Assembly (NCBI GenBank): GCA_030068075.1
Contig: CM057833.1
Span: forward strand, 49,061,587 to 49,125,586
Direction: 5' to 3'
Origin: Paguma larvata
Lineage: Eukaryota; Chordata; Mammalia; Carnivora; Viverridae
DNA: 64,000 bases
Shown here: one piece after another, positions 1-12,111 of the stretch
How positions within the stretch are numbered: position 1 is the first letter of the stretch
How the letters are laid out: each line of letters starts with the position of its first letter
Notes under the pieces: generated by a model
The model's input: the letters and a program-made list of their open reading frames with translations, nothing else
Databases searched by the model: none
Told to the model about the DNA's origin: nothing
Translations under genes and position numbers: made by a program

Positions 1-364
1 AACGAGTCTGCTGTGAAGACTTGTTACGTGAAATTCAACATGCCAGGAAGGAAGCTGTTGTAGATTTTTCTAAACTGAGAAAATAATCTTGCAGTCATAA
101 TTATTAGCGCTAAGGACCCAGAGAAGGAAAATGACACCTTGGCTGAGCCTAGAACTCAGACTTCCTTAGCTGTGTCTCGTGCCCTAGTTTCTGAATTCCA
201 GAACTTACCAGAAACATAGTGCTGCTCACACATTTTTTTTTTTTTTGAGTCTGTAAATTTTTCACTTCTCTGGGGAAGTCTTATTTGTCACGATAATTTT
301 AAGGTCCCATAATCTAAAACCCATATTAATTATATTTCAGAGGAACAGAAATTAAGTGAGTTTG

Positions 365-455
365 TATTAAAAGCCTTTGATGTCCCAGACACTGTGTGAG
401 CCACAGGACATACCGCAGTGAACAAGACACACAAGTCTCACCTCGAAGGTACTTT
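365..455 (-). repeat. L2 relic
   Basis: Reads CAGACACTGTGTGAGCC followed by GCAGTGAACAAGACACACAAG, the typical diverged L2 3' region in antisense. Confidence 0.55.
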
Positions 456-484
456 CAGAACTGTCGAGAAAAACACGGCAGCTG

Positions 485-640
485 ACACTTTCTCAGCATT
501 TCCTGTGTGCTCCAAAAGGCATTTGAAGTGTATTATTTTCTCTGTTATGTGAGACTTAGCCTATTACCATCCTGTCGTATTGATAAGGAAACCGAGGACA
601 AGAGACTCAACTGACTGTCACAGCCAAGACTCGCATCCAA
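485..640 (-). repeat. MIR relic
   Basis: Antisense MIR pattern: TTTCTCAGCATTTCCTGTGTG, ATAAGGAAACCGAGGACAAG and a CACAGCCAAGACTCGCATCC-like core. Confidence 0.5.
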
Positions 641-2089
641 CTTTAACAAAGCGTTTCCTAGTGTTGATGGGTCCTGCAGAAGGGCAAGGGAAGGGCCATA
701 GAGCTCTTGCTGGTGTGAGTTCAGCTAATGAGTGGTCAGAGGAGGGCAGTGGGAGGCTGGGACTGATTCAGCTAAAGACCGCCCTTTTCTAGTGTACCCA
801 CAGGCTGCAAGGTGGGAGTCCGAGGACCCAAATCAGCAGCAGACGATTTGTGTTTGTTGTGTGTCTGACAAGCTTGTTTTAAAAATCACTGAATTTGAAT
901 GCTTTTGAATGTGACTACCTTCAGGCTGCACAGCTCTCTCTGGTTCTCTGTCTTGTACTCAGTTCCCTTCCTTCATCTCCATCTAGCTACCCTCTGGCTT
1001 CACAACCCTTATCCTGATAGATCTTTTCTGGGCTCCACCTCCTTTAATCAGTAGTTGGTTGCAAGTGATAAAACCTCAGCTTGACAAAGAGAAATTTACT
1101 GATAGGTGACAGGTCCTTTTTACGTAACTACAGGAAAGGCAGGATTGACAGCTTCAGGGACAGTTGGAACCGGAGACCTGGTGCTGCCAGAGATACCTAC
1201 CCATCTCTTTGACTGTCTTCCCCTGCAGATGTGTCTCTTCAGCATCGTGCGAGCATGGCCACCCCAAGCTCTAAGCCTCTCTGTCAGAAAGGGGCTGACT
1301 CTCTTTCCTCGGACCCACTTTGGAAAATCTATAGGATGTTCTTGTGTGGTCCAGATGTCTACCCTTGGACCAGTTAACCTTGACTGGACAGACAGAGCCT
1401 GTTGACTGCCAGCTTTGGGGCAGAAGTCAACCAGCTTTGGTGACTGTAAGCTGGACATGCTGTTATTATCTGTTATGTAGAATATTCCCAGTGTTGCTTT
1501 TTATCTGCACCACTTGGAAGTTCCTTCTCTTGATCAGAATAATGTGCTTGGCCCACCAAGCATTTTATTTCAGGGGCTTCTAGTACCGCGCTGAGGATTA
1601 TAACCTAATGTACATAGAATGCGTTCCCTCAGTTCGTTTCATGAAATGAGATGGTCTTTCCTCGCGGCTTCCTCGCCTTTCTTATTTAGGAGTCCAGAGT
1701 CAATACCTTAGAATATCCCAGAACCTCAGCTTTGAAGCCCCTAAAAACTCCCTCGGTGCAATAGGTGGGAGATTAGCAAGTTCGAAATTTATGTCTAAAC
1801 ACAAAACACAGAAAAAAGTGACTCACCATAGGTCACTGCAATGGCTATGCCATGAAATTTTTTTTTTTTTTTTTTTTTTGCCTGCCCAAGCTCCAAATAA
1901 GCTGGTATGACTTGTTCTGACTTAATGTTGAATCTAAAAATGGAATGACTATTTGAGGCTGGCCCCTCAGACTCTCATGTGTGTCGTTGGGAAGAGGTGA
2001 ACAGCGCTCTGCCTTTCCCTTGTGTTTTATCCTCAGTCAAGAGCAGGAGCTCTGCCGCACCGTGTGTCTGGATTAAGTTTTGGTTCAGC

Positions 2090-2255
2090 ATATACTTTAG
2101 CCTCTCGTGCCCCAGCTAACTCTGAAATGAGGGTGATAATAATACTTACCCCATGGGTCTCTTATGTACATTGCCATCTGACATGTGAACTGTATCTAGC
2201 TCAGTAATTGGCACAGTCAGTGCTCAGCAAGTATTCGCTGTCCCTGTTGTTATCA
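2090..2255 (+). repeat. MIR relic
   Basis: Sense MIR 3' half: GAAATGAGGGTGATAATAAT, then CAGTAATTGGCACAGTCAGT and CTCAGCAAGTATTCGCTG. Confidence 0.7.
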
Positions 2256-2489
2256 TCGCCATGCACTGGCCCTATCCCATGGCCCACAGGTTTAAGGGCC
2301 ATCGGTGTAAGAAATGGGACAGCGTGTTGGACCGGATGCTTTTCACAGCTCTGGTTTCCTTGTCTCATCCTTCTTCATTCTCAGGACAAGAAAAGGGGAA
2401 GGAAACCCACTTCTCAGGCCCCTGCTATCGGCCACACATCTTCCTACCCTATCATTTCGTTGTTATTCAAAGTTTCCACAACTTTTTCT

Positions 2490-2590
2490 CTAATATCCGT
2501 CTCCCCAGATCTGTAAATGTGCAAGGCTCCTTGGGTCTTTTTCAGTGCTGGCATAGAGTAGATCCTCGGTAAGCGTGTGTCGAATTCAAC
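2490..2590 (+). repeat. L2/MIR 3'-end relic
   Basis: CAGTGCTGGCATAGAGTAGA followed by TCGGTAAGCGTGTGTCGAAT resembles the L2 3' terminus. Confidence 0.4.
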
Positions 2591-3889
2591 GCGGCCGGCA
2601 ACGCCTTATTGAGGTAGCTGTTAGTGTATTTTCACTGCTGCTGAAAACGAAGGGTGCCGAGCATTACTGCTGCTAAGAAGTGGTGGAACCAGCCTGAACC
2701 CAGATGTTTCTGGCGCTGCTCCAGTGCCCTTTTTTAGTTACGTGTGCAACCGAGGATGAATTCAACCAATTAGTGGTACCTCTCCGTGATATGCAATTTG
2801 GGTTTTTAAGTCTAGCTGAGGAAGTCGGCTTCTTTGTCCCACTGCTGGTTAATCTGGGCTTAAACAAAGGTAGAATTGCAGACTTACAGTACCATTTGCT
2901 AACAGAAGCCCTTCTGAAGGCCGTTTGATCCACACTGGAAGGAATAATACCAGTGGTTTCCATTTTTAAGGCAGCTTAGAAGTTTTATTCTCAAAATTCC
3001 CATGAGCACTATTTATTGGCCTTTACATGTCTGTCTTCTCCCTTTTCAGCAGCGATCCTTTAAAGAGGAAGCCACAGGAGCACCTTCCCTGTGCATCCTT
3101 TCTTTCATGGCTGGCTCTGAAGTCCACCGAGGGGCGTTTAAGATTTGAGTTCCCGAACTTTGATTCATTCAGCACAGGCCCCTTTTCAAGCTCACAGTCT
3201 ATTCTGCCATATGTTGAAGAAACAAATAAGACAAAAAGTCGGTCATGCTAGTATATGGGAGACAGACACATAAAAAGATACAACTCAATACTGCAAAACT
3301 TGTGATAAAATAAGCTGGTTGTGTTGGGGAAGGGGCACTGCCCAGGGGCTCAGGGAATTACGACCTGATGTAACTGTTGAATTCGCGTCGTATAATCTGT
3401 TTAGGAGCGGAGTTTGGCAGGGGCAGGAATTCTAAGGTCTTTCTCCCATATGGAAGAAATTTAGAGAGAATCTATATCTAAACAGGAAAGAGTGGTGGTC
3501 CTAAGAAATAAGTGGACAGATAAGGGTAGTCACAACCATCCAGGAGACAGACCTAGGCTGCAGTCTCAGGGTATTATGTGGTGGGGTTGAATTTCTCAGG
3601 TTGTAAACCAGTAGGGAATTGATGGGACAGGATGACATTGTAACCGAATCTAGTAATAATAAATACCTGGGCATGACCTGGTTATCTCTTTATGGTTACG
3701 AATCTGATGGGGAGCCTATTGAATTAAGGGTATGTCAATTTGTTCAAAAAAGGAAGTGAAGTGGGAGTGGGGATAGGAAGTGTCGGATAGTACCCCAGCA
3801 TTCCTCAAAGGAGGAAATGTCCTGTCTGTGTAATTATTTTCACCGGCCTTAGAGTGAAGTTAGGAATATGGATTTATCAGACCGTGACT

Positions 3890-4135
3890 CCGTTTGCTAT
3901 CATCATTAGCATCTTGATTACATACTTGCTTTTTCGTCACCTAGCTTGCTAAGTGCTTTTCATGTATTGCTTCACTTAATCCTTTCAACATCCCTATAGT
4001 ATAACAACCTTAATTTCTTCCCATTTTATAAAAGAGGAGACTGAGACTTGGAGATGTCAGAAAATCTACGCAGGGATGCATAACTGTTAAATCAAGGCAC
4101 TAGGGTCACAAACTCCTAACACTTTGCTCTATGCC
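3890..4135 (-). repeat. MIR relic
   Basis: Antisense MIR: AAGTGCTTTTCATGTATTGC, TTAATCCTTTCAACATCCC and a CCATTTTATAAAAGAGGAGA core. Confidence 0.75.
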
Positions 4136-4933
4136 TCTCTCACCCTCTGCAGATAGCTTTCCTGCCCGCAGTCTGTATGTTATACGTGCCACCTGGGTGT
4201 CTCACAGACATTTACCAGGGGCTAGAGCAAGCCGATCTTCGCTCCTATCCAAAACAGCCTCACTCCAGTTCCCTGCCTTGTCCAAGTCCAAATGCAGGAG
4301 TTCAAACCTGAGAGTAAACCATTTTATGATAATTTCCCCTATAAATTTGCCTGTAAAGAAGCATGGGAGATGGTGAAAAGTAGACAAAAGCATTCTGGTC
4401 AGTTTGTTGGTGTCAATAAGTTGCCCTTTAGGTATGCAGCGGTTTCCTGTGTGTTTTGGTAGTTTGTCGCTCTCCTAAGTCTGGACTCTGCACTTTTCCG
4501 TGGGAGTTAGGACTAACTTTGTGCCCCCCAGTGTCTTTGGTGAATACAGTTTTGCCTCTAATTGAATATCTTGAGCAGAAAGATGTTCTAACATCAGAGC
4601 TTGAACCATGAAAGAACTAAATATTCAGCATAAATACAGATCTAGAAATTACTAGTACGGCAAAAGAGGAAAAAACTCGGCTGAAGTGACCGTCAGGGAA
4701 TATATGATCGGTTTAAAGCCTGATAGATCTGAAAGTCCCCAAAGGAAGCATTTGAAAGTGACAAGCCTGTGTTCATTTCTGAGAGTTAGTTGAGCTGGAT
4801 GAAGAGAAATTTTGTGACGGGTGCTTTGTGGTCATTTTTGTAGTAGAATCAAAGCTCCATGGTGCTTGCTAAAGTTGGAGCGTACAAGTAAGCCCTAAAA
4901 TCCTGTTAACTAGTTGTATCTTTTATATTTTAG

Positions 4934-5008
4934 GAAGACATCTCCCAGATCATTGATGAAGGTGTGGTAGCAGATCAACAGAAGGCCCTGGAATGCCCCA
5001 CTGACCAT
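4934..5008 (+). CDS. PATJ: PATJ coding exon, linker upstream of PDZ8
   Basis: This 75-nt exon encodes 25 residues (residues 1-25 of the window's 407-residue stretch), starting EDISQIIDEG and ending CPTDH. It lies between a TAG acceptor at 4931-4933 and a GTACGT donor at 5009, and starts and ends in phase 0. The acidic sequence resembles the disordered linker of human PATJ before the [11 protein letters not shown] segment, as I remember it, and no domain is visible. It joins in frame to the next exon across a 4.35-kb intron. Exon boundaries are inferred by eye. The short length makes this exon less certain alone, but the downstream join supports it. Confidence 0.85.
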
Positions 5009-5657
5009 GTACGTAACTTCCACTTGAGGTTTTGCTTTATTGGGATGGTGTGCATTATAGGTGGGGTCCAGAAGAAAAGGAGGTGATTGCAACGAAATCA
5101 GATCCTTTGTGACTTGCCAGGAGGTTATGGTGTGTCTTGCAACTTGAAGTCTAACCCACAGCCATGTAACCAATTGGGTGTAAAGTGTGTGGAAATATTC
5201 TCTGTGCGTCTACCTGGACCAATGTCCTGAACAGGTGTTTAAAAGTGGGTCCTGCCTGCAAACACATCTGACTTAAATTCCCATAGTGCCATGTCTTAAT
5301 GTCATAAATAAAAAATTTAAGTGGGAGAATATATAGTTCTATAAAAACGTAAATACAGTAACTTTCATGTTCCTTGCATTTTAAGTTTCACTTCTCTTAA
5401 AAAAAGAACTATAAATTTCTGTCAAATTTTTGTATTTGTTGCTGTCAAGTGTTTTTTTTTATCTTGATTCTCATTTCTATATTCTAGTTTATACTTCCTT
5501 GCTACTGAAATTTACATTATTACTATACTATTTTTATGCTTGAGGAACGAGAACTTACAAGAAATGCATGATATTTCAAACATTGCCAAAGGAAAGGCCT
5601 TTGAAAAGTCTCCAAAAATTATATGCTAAAAACCTAAATAAAAACGAGTAGGTGTAG

Positions 5658-5766
5658 GGGTGATTGGCTGTCTCAGTCAGTAGAATATGAGACTCTTGAT
5701 CGCCAGGTTTTCACTTTGAGCCCTATGTTGGATGTAGAGATCACTTAAAAATGTAAAATCTTTAAA
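5658..5766 (+). repeat. Short carnivore SINE, older subfamily
   Basis: The head GATTGGCTGTCTCAGTCAGT leads to the GGATGTAGAGATCACTTAAA tail, with no CT-rich part. It is flanked by target duplications AAAACGAGTAGGTGTAGG (about 5640) and AAAATGAGTAGGTGTAGG (about 5768). Confidence 0.9.
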
Positions 5767-6224
5767 AAAAATGAGTAGGTGTAGGAAGAACCTTAAAAAT
5801 AACCAGATTCAGTTCAACTGAAATTGTATAAGCAATTTTCAGTTTAGGAACACAGTTTTTACTTTATGTAATATATTCGTAAATACTGTTAGTGTGTTAA
5901 TGCATTATATGCTGCCACTTACCACAAGGCACATACCACCTGTCTCTAACGTGTTGTTTTAGAATAACATTTTATTCATCATCCTTTCTTTTCCCAGCTG
6001 ACAAATGAGCGTTTAAATATCTAAAGCATTTTCCTTTGGGAAAGTGGTCGTAACCCTTTTCTGTGGCTACAGAAGAGAAAGGGCCCAGAGGTCAGTGAGC
6101 AAGTTGTGCAGTGAGGCTGTGTCAGCTCCCTGTGAAGAACTTCCCAACCCCTTGAGCTGTTCCTAACCACCCCTGACAGTTTTCAATCAGAAGCTGGCTG
6201 GTCATTTATTATCAAAGGACATAA

Positions 6225-6435
6225 AAACATTAATAGCTGTTATCAGTTGAACTCTTAAACTGTTCCTGGCACAGCGATAAGTTTATTTGTATACTTTTCT
6301 CTTTGATCTTTACAGCGGGCTTGCAAGGTTTAGAGATAATGCCACCAATTTACAGATGAGGAAGCTTAGGTACAAGGAGGTTAAGTGACTTGCCTGGGGC
6401 CACACAGCTAATCAGTAGTAGCAAACTCAATAATT
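6225..6435 (-). repeat. MIR relic
   Basis: Antisense MIR with well-kept core: TTTACAGATGAGGAAGCTTA and GGCCACACAGCTAATCAGTA. Confidence 0.85.
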
Positions 6436-7776
6436 CGTATCTTGTTTTGAATGGCGATTTTTGTTTTCCCATCATGAAGACCTGATGAACTATAGATCTT
6501 TTTCCCCAGAAAAACACTGATAAACATAATTTTGATACAACACAGGATTTTTATAATTCCCAAAATGCCTTCTTTGGATCTCTTAGAAACTCATTTACAC
6601 TGGCATAAGAATCCATGCTTTTAACTTTTACCAATAATTCTTAAAACATGCCAATCTACTTGGTTTAGGATGGGGGTCCTGGCATCCATAAATTTTAAAA
6701 TCTCCCTAGCAATTTCTGTTCTGAAGACAGGGTGTGAGAACCACTTTTGGTTAGGTTAGATGGCCTGAAACATCCATTCCCACTTTCGTGTTCGATTAGA
6801 GGACCTTCAACAGCAAACCCAATCTCTCTTCTCCTTCATTCTTATTAGTCTGGTTTTGTGCCAATGGCTGGGTCCCGGGGAGCACACACTCCATCCATCA
6901 CCACACTTCCCAACAAGAAGTCTGCCTCTAAAAATATATGTTGGACTTTTCACTTGGGTCCTGTGGACTATTTCCTGTTTTTTTAGTTGAGTTCAATGCT
7001 ATCAATATCTGTTGGAAACCTGTCATGCACAACGAAATGGGATGCTAGATGGAGTTAAGACGCAATGATGCAAACATTCCCAGCTATTATAAAAGTGCTA
7101 ATGCAGTGATTGCGGTCTCTTGTACTTTCCCGTTTGAAAACTCACGTGATTTTTTCATAAAAAAATTCTTTAGCTTGCATTTAGCTTTGTTATTGATATT
7201 CTTTTTAAAGATGATACAAAACCGAAGTGGAACTTAAGTACTGTATTAGTTAGGATGAGGCTCCGTCTCTACAGGAATTTTCTCTTCTATATTAAGTATG
7301 GGTATGATCAGCCTGAGAATGACTGTCATTTGGTTACCATCCTCAAAAAATGCATCCATTTTTTGGTCTGAGATGGCTTCTCCAGTTATTGTCACCCCAT
7401 CTGCATGCCAGTTAGGGAGAAGACTAAGGCAGGATTCTAATCCTTAAGAGAATGACCTGAAAACTCTACAGTTCGAATCTGTTTACATCCTACTGAATAA
7501 GAGTTAGTCTGGAGAAGTCTCTGGCTTCAAGGAGGCTAGGCAATGCGTTCCTCGAAGTAATTAATATTTAGGTGCTTCCATTATTCATTTTTCTGATAAT
7601 AAACCTATATTTGTCATTTTCCCACTGCCCTTGTTTTTTTAATCACTGAAAATATGTCTTTGAATAAGTCTTTCTAAGAAAGTATATGGTCATTACTAAA
7701 TGTTGGTGATAGAAAAACATTCATAGACTCATTGCCTAGCGGCTGCTTGATAAACATTGTACACTTGTAGCATTCT

Positions 7777-8075
7777 GGGATGCTTCGTGGCTCAGATGGT
7801 AGAGCATGCAACTCTTTTTTTAAATTTATTTATTTTGAGAGAAAGGGAATGAGAGAATTCCAAGCAGGCTCTGTACTGTCCATGTGGAGCCCACGCGGGC
7901 TTGAGCCCATGAACTGTGAGATCACGACCAGAGCTCACATCAAGAGTTGGGCGCTTAACCGACTGAGCCACCCAGGCACCCCAAGCATGCAACTCGATCT
8001 CAGAGTTGTCAGTTCAAGCCCCATGATGGGTATAGAGATTGCTTAAAAATAAAATCTTTTAAAAATAAAAATACA
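7777..8075 (+). repeat. Older SINE split by an antisense SINE
   Basis: The outer plus-strand SINE starts GGGATGCTTCGTGGCTCAGA, is interrupted at 7815, and resumes at 7996 with GATCTCAGAGTTGTCAG and an ATAGAGATTGCTTAAAAAT tail. Confidence 0.9.
7815..7983 (-). repeat. Antisense SINE nested in the SINE at 7777
   Basis: Runs from its T-rich tail to GAGCCACCCAGGCACCCC. It is flanked by the 12-bp duplication AGCATGCAACTC at 7803-7814 and 7984-7995, which dates it after the outer copy. Confidence 0.93.
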
Positions 8076-8719
8076 ATAATTTGTAGCATTGTTTAGCTAC
8101 TGACTTAATCCAACCTCTTCCTCTAATGAGGTGTGTGATTTCAGATGTGTCACTTGACAATGATTTCTGTGACTGGAAAAGAGAAATATTGTCTAACTCT
8201 CCAGGTTGTTCTTATGAATGAACGAATTCATAGACGTAAAAGGGCTTTTGAAAACTGGAAAGCACAATGCAGATACACGGTGGGTGGTATTGTTTTAGTT
8301 TTTATATACTACATAGCACCTTGTATGGAGGCACAGCCTTCCACTGACAGAATCTTGAGGTATCATTGTTCTAGAGCAGTTACCTTGATCCTATTTCTAG
8401 ACTCCAGGGACAGCCTGGTGCTTCACTGCCTCCACCAGAATCTTCCAGCTGGGGATGGGTTCCCTGGCTAACTACAGATCCAGAAGGCAGGTCAGGTCAC
8501 TACCTATATTTCTTAACTGCCTGTGAAGCAAGCATGGAATCCTTTTGGTTTTTCTTGGTTTTCTAATACTAATATTCCTTGGAGGTTTTATCGACCCAAA
8601 TCCAGAATTACAAGTTAATTTTCCAAAGCTCACACAGCAAAAGTCTCCATTCCTTCATTGAATTACAAATTCAGTTTTGACTGTGAATTTCATGTCTTCA
8701 GTGTTGCTCTTCTGTATCC

Positions 8720-8885
8720 ATTCATTGACTAATTCATTCATTCATCAAACATTTATTGAGGCTCTACTATGTTCCAGGCACTGGGAGTCAATGGGGACTA
8801 CGGGACAGGTCTTTGAGATGAATTAAAATGCGATGTACCTGGCACTTAGTAAGCTTTCAGTGGATGCTTATTTCCTCTTCCTGAC
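8720..8885 (-). repeat. L2 relic
   Basis: Antisense L2 3' end: ATTCATTCATTCATCAAACA, TTTATTGAGGCTCTACTATG and TTCCAGGCACTGGGAGTCAA. Confidence 0.85.
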
Positions 8886-9358
8886 CCTCATGTTGCTCAG
8901 TTAATCTGCCTAATGCGTTTGACTCTTGTGGGTGTGTCCAGAAGAGATGGACAGACAGGGTTGTGTGCTCAGAGCATCTGCGGCATAGATTGCTTTTCAC
9001 CGAGCACTTCACACTGATTGCATCAGAATAAGTAGAAAGTGTAAAAATTTATGTTCTGTTTACCAGCCCCAGCATCACATACAGACCACAACGTTATGTA
9101 TTGTCAGCTTTTGTCCTTCTTCCCTTCCTTGATCCATCCTTCAATAAAGCATTTTAGATGTAAAGTTAAAATAGGGAGACATGGGGGGTGGGACAGAAAT
9201 CATCCTGACTTCCTCCTGCCACCTCTCCTGCTCTAAATTCTCAGAAGACTTTATTGGAGGGCCGCCATTGTTTTGGTAACAACACACCAGTTTTAAAGTC
9301 TTGTCCTTTGTTATCTGTCTCCTCTTTGACGTTCATCTTATTTTCCTTTCTTTTGTAG

Positions 9359-9476
9359 GCTGTCAACCAGATGAAACAGCAAAAATATTCAACCAAAGTT
9401 TCCTTCAGTTCACAAGAGATACCGTTAGCACCAGCTCCATCATACCATTCAACAGATGCGGACTTTCCAGGCTATG
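9359..9476 (+). CDS. PATJ: PATJ coding exon, linker upstream of PDZ8
   Basis: This 118-nt exon encodes [20 protein letters not shown] and continues through a Ser/Pro-rich stretch ending FPGY, with one base carried over to the next exon. The acceptor is a pyrimidine-rich tract ending TTTTGTAG at 9351-9358, and the donor is GTATGG at 9477. It covers residues 26-64 plus the first base of a Gly codon. The sequence closely matches the human PATJ linker before PDZ8 as I remember it. It has no catalytic or binding motif and is probably flexible. The phase-1 end joins cleanly to the phase-matched exon at 12913. Confidence 0.93.
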
Positions 9477-9544
9477 GTATGGTTCTCTGAGCAAAATTGA
9501 ATTGACTCATCAGACATGAGAAAAGGGAAGGGATTGTGATGTCC

Positions 9545-9730
9545 TGAAAAGAGCACTGGAGCAGGAGTCAGGAAGCCTGGCTGTGCACCCCTCCCACACT
9601 TCCTTAGCTTGGGACTTGGGCAGGTCACTATTTTCCTCAGCTCTGCTATTGGGATTGCCTAGTGCTTATTTATTGAAAATAAAAGTACTGGAACAACAAA
9701 GGCCCTCAGTAAATACTGTTTGAATATGAG
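9545..9730 (+). repeat. MIR relic
   Basis: Sense MIR: AGCACTGGAGCAGGAGTCAG, TTGGGCAGGTCACTATTTTC and a CCCTCAGTAAATACTGTTTG end. Confidence 0.65.
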
Positions 9731-10189
9731 GCTTACAAATAAATTATTCTGTACTCTCTCCAAAACATTGTGTTTAGTTCATGAGTAATAACCCTTAAAA
9801 ATCATATTCAATCAAATTGTTAGCCTTGCATATGTTGATATAAGTATTTGAAGACTGTTAATTTTCAGTGCTTAAAGACATGAGTATTCACTTTCTCTCT
9901 TTAAATTCCTGGCATGAATTCTGCTGACTGGCAGTTGAAAATAGAATTTCAAAATGAATAATGAGTTTTCCACTTTGTTTTTATACGATATAGTCAGTTT
10001 TAAAAAGTCAGTTTAAGACATTATGCCCACCAGTGGCAAAGCACAACCTTGCAGGAATTTAGCTGTCCTGACACCTTTATGATATTTGCCTTTTACATGG
10101 TTTTCATAAACATTAACTCAGTAAAAAATTTAACAAGCAAATATTTTTCTGAAGTATTGGATTTTTACTAAAATTCTTGATGGATGTGG

Positions 10190-10490
10190 TCAGCAAACTA
10201 TGACCCGTGGGTCAAATTTGGCCCACCATCTGTTTTTGTATGATCTCCATAAATGGTTTTCACATTTTTAAAAGGTCGGAAAAGTCAAAAGACTATTTTA
10301 TGAAAATCATCCGAAACCCAGACTTCAGTGTCCATAAATAAAAGTTTTTTGAAATACTGTGCTCAGTTGTTTATCTGTTGTCTGAGGTTGCTTTCACGCG
10401 TTAAGGATAGAATGGAGTACTTGCCACAGAGAATGCGTGGCCCATAAAGCTCAGAATACTTACTACCTGGCCTTTTACTGAGCAAGTAAC
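10190..10490 (-). repeat. Ancient interspersed element (DNA-transposon-like), copy 1
   Basis: GTCAGCAAACTATGACCCGT, GGTCAAATTTGGCCCACCAT and CTACCTGGCCTTTTACTGAG match a widespread mammalian element that carries GGCCAAATCCGGCCC. Orientation is arbitrary and set opposite to the copy at 11305. I do not name the family. Confidence 0.6.
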
Positions 10491-10584
10491 CATAATTTAG
10501 ACCAATTGAGTTTTGATATGATATATCACATATTTATATCTCGATAACAGAAATTAATCATCCTATAATTTAATCTGTGTAAGG

Positions 10585-10690
10585 TCTACTCGTTCAGTCA
10601 TTTCCTTACCAAACATTTATTGGGGGTCTGGTATGTCAGGTTTTGGGCGGATCGTATGGGAGAAATACATACCAACACAGACTCAAGACC
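10585..10690 (-). repeat. L2 relic
   Basis: CCAAACATTTATTGGGGGTC and TGGTATGTCAGGTTTTGGGC match antisense L2. Confidence 0.65.
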
Positions 10691-11049
10691 AGCTACGATG
10701 AGGTAAAAATGGAGGGAAAGAAATGCCATCCCCAGCATCTCTGGCTATGTGTTCTCTCCCTTCTCACTCAAGAGGCTTAACCTAGTCATTTGCATGAGGA
10801 CAGTAAACTTTGTAGAGCAGTCATGAAATTATGCCACTGCTGTGCATTGTTTTTATTGTAAATGAATGGAAAAAGCGGTGTGACATACATATGCTGCAAA
10901 AAGATCTGGAGTCAAATTAGGTTTATAATTTAATATTCTCCTTCTAATAGGGCATCTTTTATTCTTACTGAGCCTGCGTCACTAAATTTCTCACTCTTAA
11001 CCAAGAGGCCATTAGATTAACACATTCCACGTGGTCAGCAAGAGCGGCT

Positions 11050-11190
11050 ATGTGAATGCTGCGTCAGGCCAGCTGCTGGACTGGGCACCTACACACATCG
11101 TTCGTTTAATTCCCGTTAGAAGGTGGCTAGTTACGTGCATTTTCCAGATGAGGGATGAGCCTCAGTTTCACCCACCTATGAATATCCCTC
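11050..11190 (-). repeat. MIR relic
   Basis: Antisense MIR: GTTTAATTCCCGTTAGAAGG, then TTTTCCAGATGAGGGATGAG and CTCAGTTTCACCCAC. Confidence 0.5.
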
Positions 11191-11233
11191 TTGGGAACTT
11201 AAATCCATTTCCCCACCAGTCCAAAACTTGCTT

Positions 11234-11253
11234 TATTATTATTATTATTATTG
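11234..11253. repeat. (ATT)n microsatellite
   Basis: About 20 bp of pure TTA/ATT repeats. Confidence 0.95.
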
Positions 11254-11304
11254 CTTAGAGCAGAACCCTCCACAAACTTACCTACAGCCTGTTTCCTTTT
11301 GTTT

Positions 11305-11640
11305 AATATCAGAGATTGGCCAACTTTGCAAAGAGCCAGATAGTAAATATATAAGGCTTGTGGACCATATGGACTCTGTTGCAGCTCCTCAACTCTGTTG
11401 TCGTAGGGCGATAACAGCCTTAGACTGCAAGTAAATGAATTAGCAGGGCTGTGTTCCAATACAGCTTCATTTATGGACATTGAAATTTGAATTTTATGTA
11501 ATTTTGACATGTCTTCAAAAAAAATTTTTTTCCCCCACCCTTTTGAAAATGTAAAAATCATTCTTACCCTGCAGGCACTTGCTTGTACAGATGTTTCATG
11601 AACTTTCTGGATCCCAAATTGGCCCCTCTGCATTAGCTGC
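11305..11640 (+). repeat. Ancient interspersed element, copy 2 (opposite orientation)
   Basis: GATTGGCCAACTTTGCAAAG, AGCCAGATAGTAAATATATA and GCTGTGTTCCAATACAGCTT are the reverse-complement counterpart of the element at 10190. Confidence 0.6.
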
Positions 11641-11967
11641 AGCTGACCAGCAGGTGGGGCCCTTTTTTATCACTCCTCAACTAAATTCTATCACAGTGCA
11701 AGAAGCAGTACTCGTGATGATCAAACTTAGTTGTCAGAAAAGATGACATTCTCTGGACGCCATTGTTTGTATAAGAATCTTGTGAAATGAAGCGTTCGAA
11801 TGTTTTGATTTTTCAATTAGTTAGGATCAGTCTTCTGGAAAATGTGCATATGTAGAAGTTAGGCCAGATAAAGAGATTATATTAAACATCTTTTCTTAGC
11901 CAGTAAATATTTTTCTTCTCAGTTTGTAGAGAAACCCAATCTAAAAGCAATGATTTAAAAAAGTAAA

Positions 11968-12110
11968 CCTTGGGGCGCCTGGCTGGCTCTGTCGGTTGAG
12001 CATGTGACTTCAGAATTGTGAGTTCCATCCCACGTTGGGGGTGGACATCATGTTAAAAAATTAAAAATCTTTAAAGAAAATTAAAATAAATTAATTAAAA
12101 GTAAATCTTT
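11968..12110 (+). repeat. Short carnivore SINE
   Basis: The head GGGGCGCCTGGCTGGCTCTG is followed by a tail without the CT-rich part and by A-rich sequence. Confidence 0.85.
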
Positions 12111-12111
12111 A

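Larger units (their letters stand above)
1..4933 (+). other. PATJ: PATJ intron (3' part), no exon found
   Basis: This is intronic sequence ending at the TAG acceptor before 4934. It holds only old, diverged repeats (L2 and MIR pieces listed separately), short A/T homopolymers (for example T runs near 230-246 and 1857-1879) and unremarkable AT-rich DNA. No young carnivore SINE is present in these 4.9 kb, unlike the rest of the window. Short open frames here, such as 2704-2928, show no recognisable protein. Confidence 0.8.
5009..9358 (+). other. PATJ: PATJ intron, 4.35 kb
   Basis: This intron runs from donor GTACGT to acceptor TTTTGTAG. It contains a short SINE (5658-5766), MIR and L2 relics, and a SINE nested in an older SINE (7777-8075). 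The stretches 6440-7770 and 8080-8700 look like single-copy intron with nothing I can name. Confidence 0.8.

Noticed and set aside
2580..2600. GAATTC followed by GCGGCCGG, resembling a cloning linker
   Set aside because: It is not a NotI site (GCGGCCGC), and the surrounding sequence continues an L2-like relic, so a vector artefact is unlikely.
2704..2928. Open frames on both strands with a fairly protein-like plus-strand reading
   Set aside because: No splice sites, start context or family recognised, and too short to call.
11199..11633. A 144-codon minus-strand open frame
   Set aside because: It lies mostly over the ancient interspersed element and an (ATT)n tract (poly-Asn), so it is not a gene.
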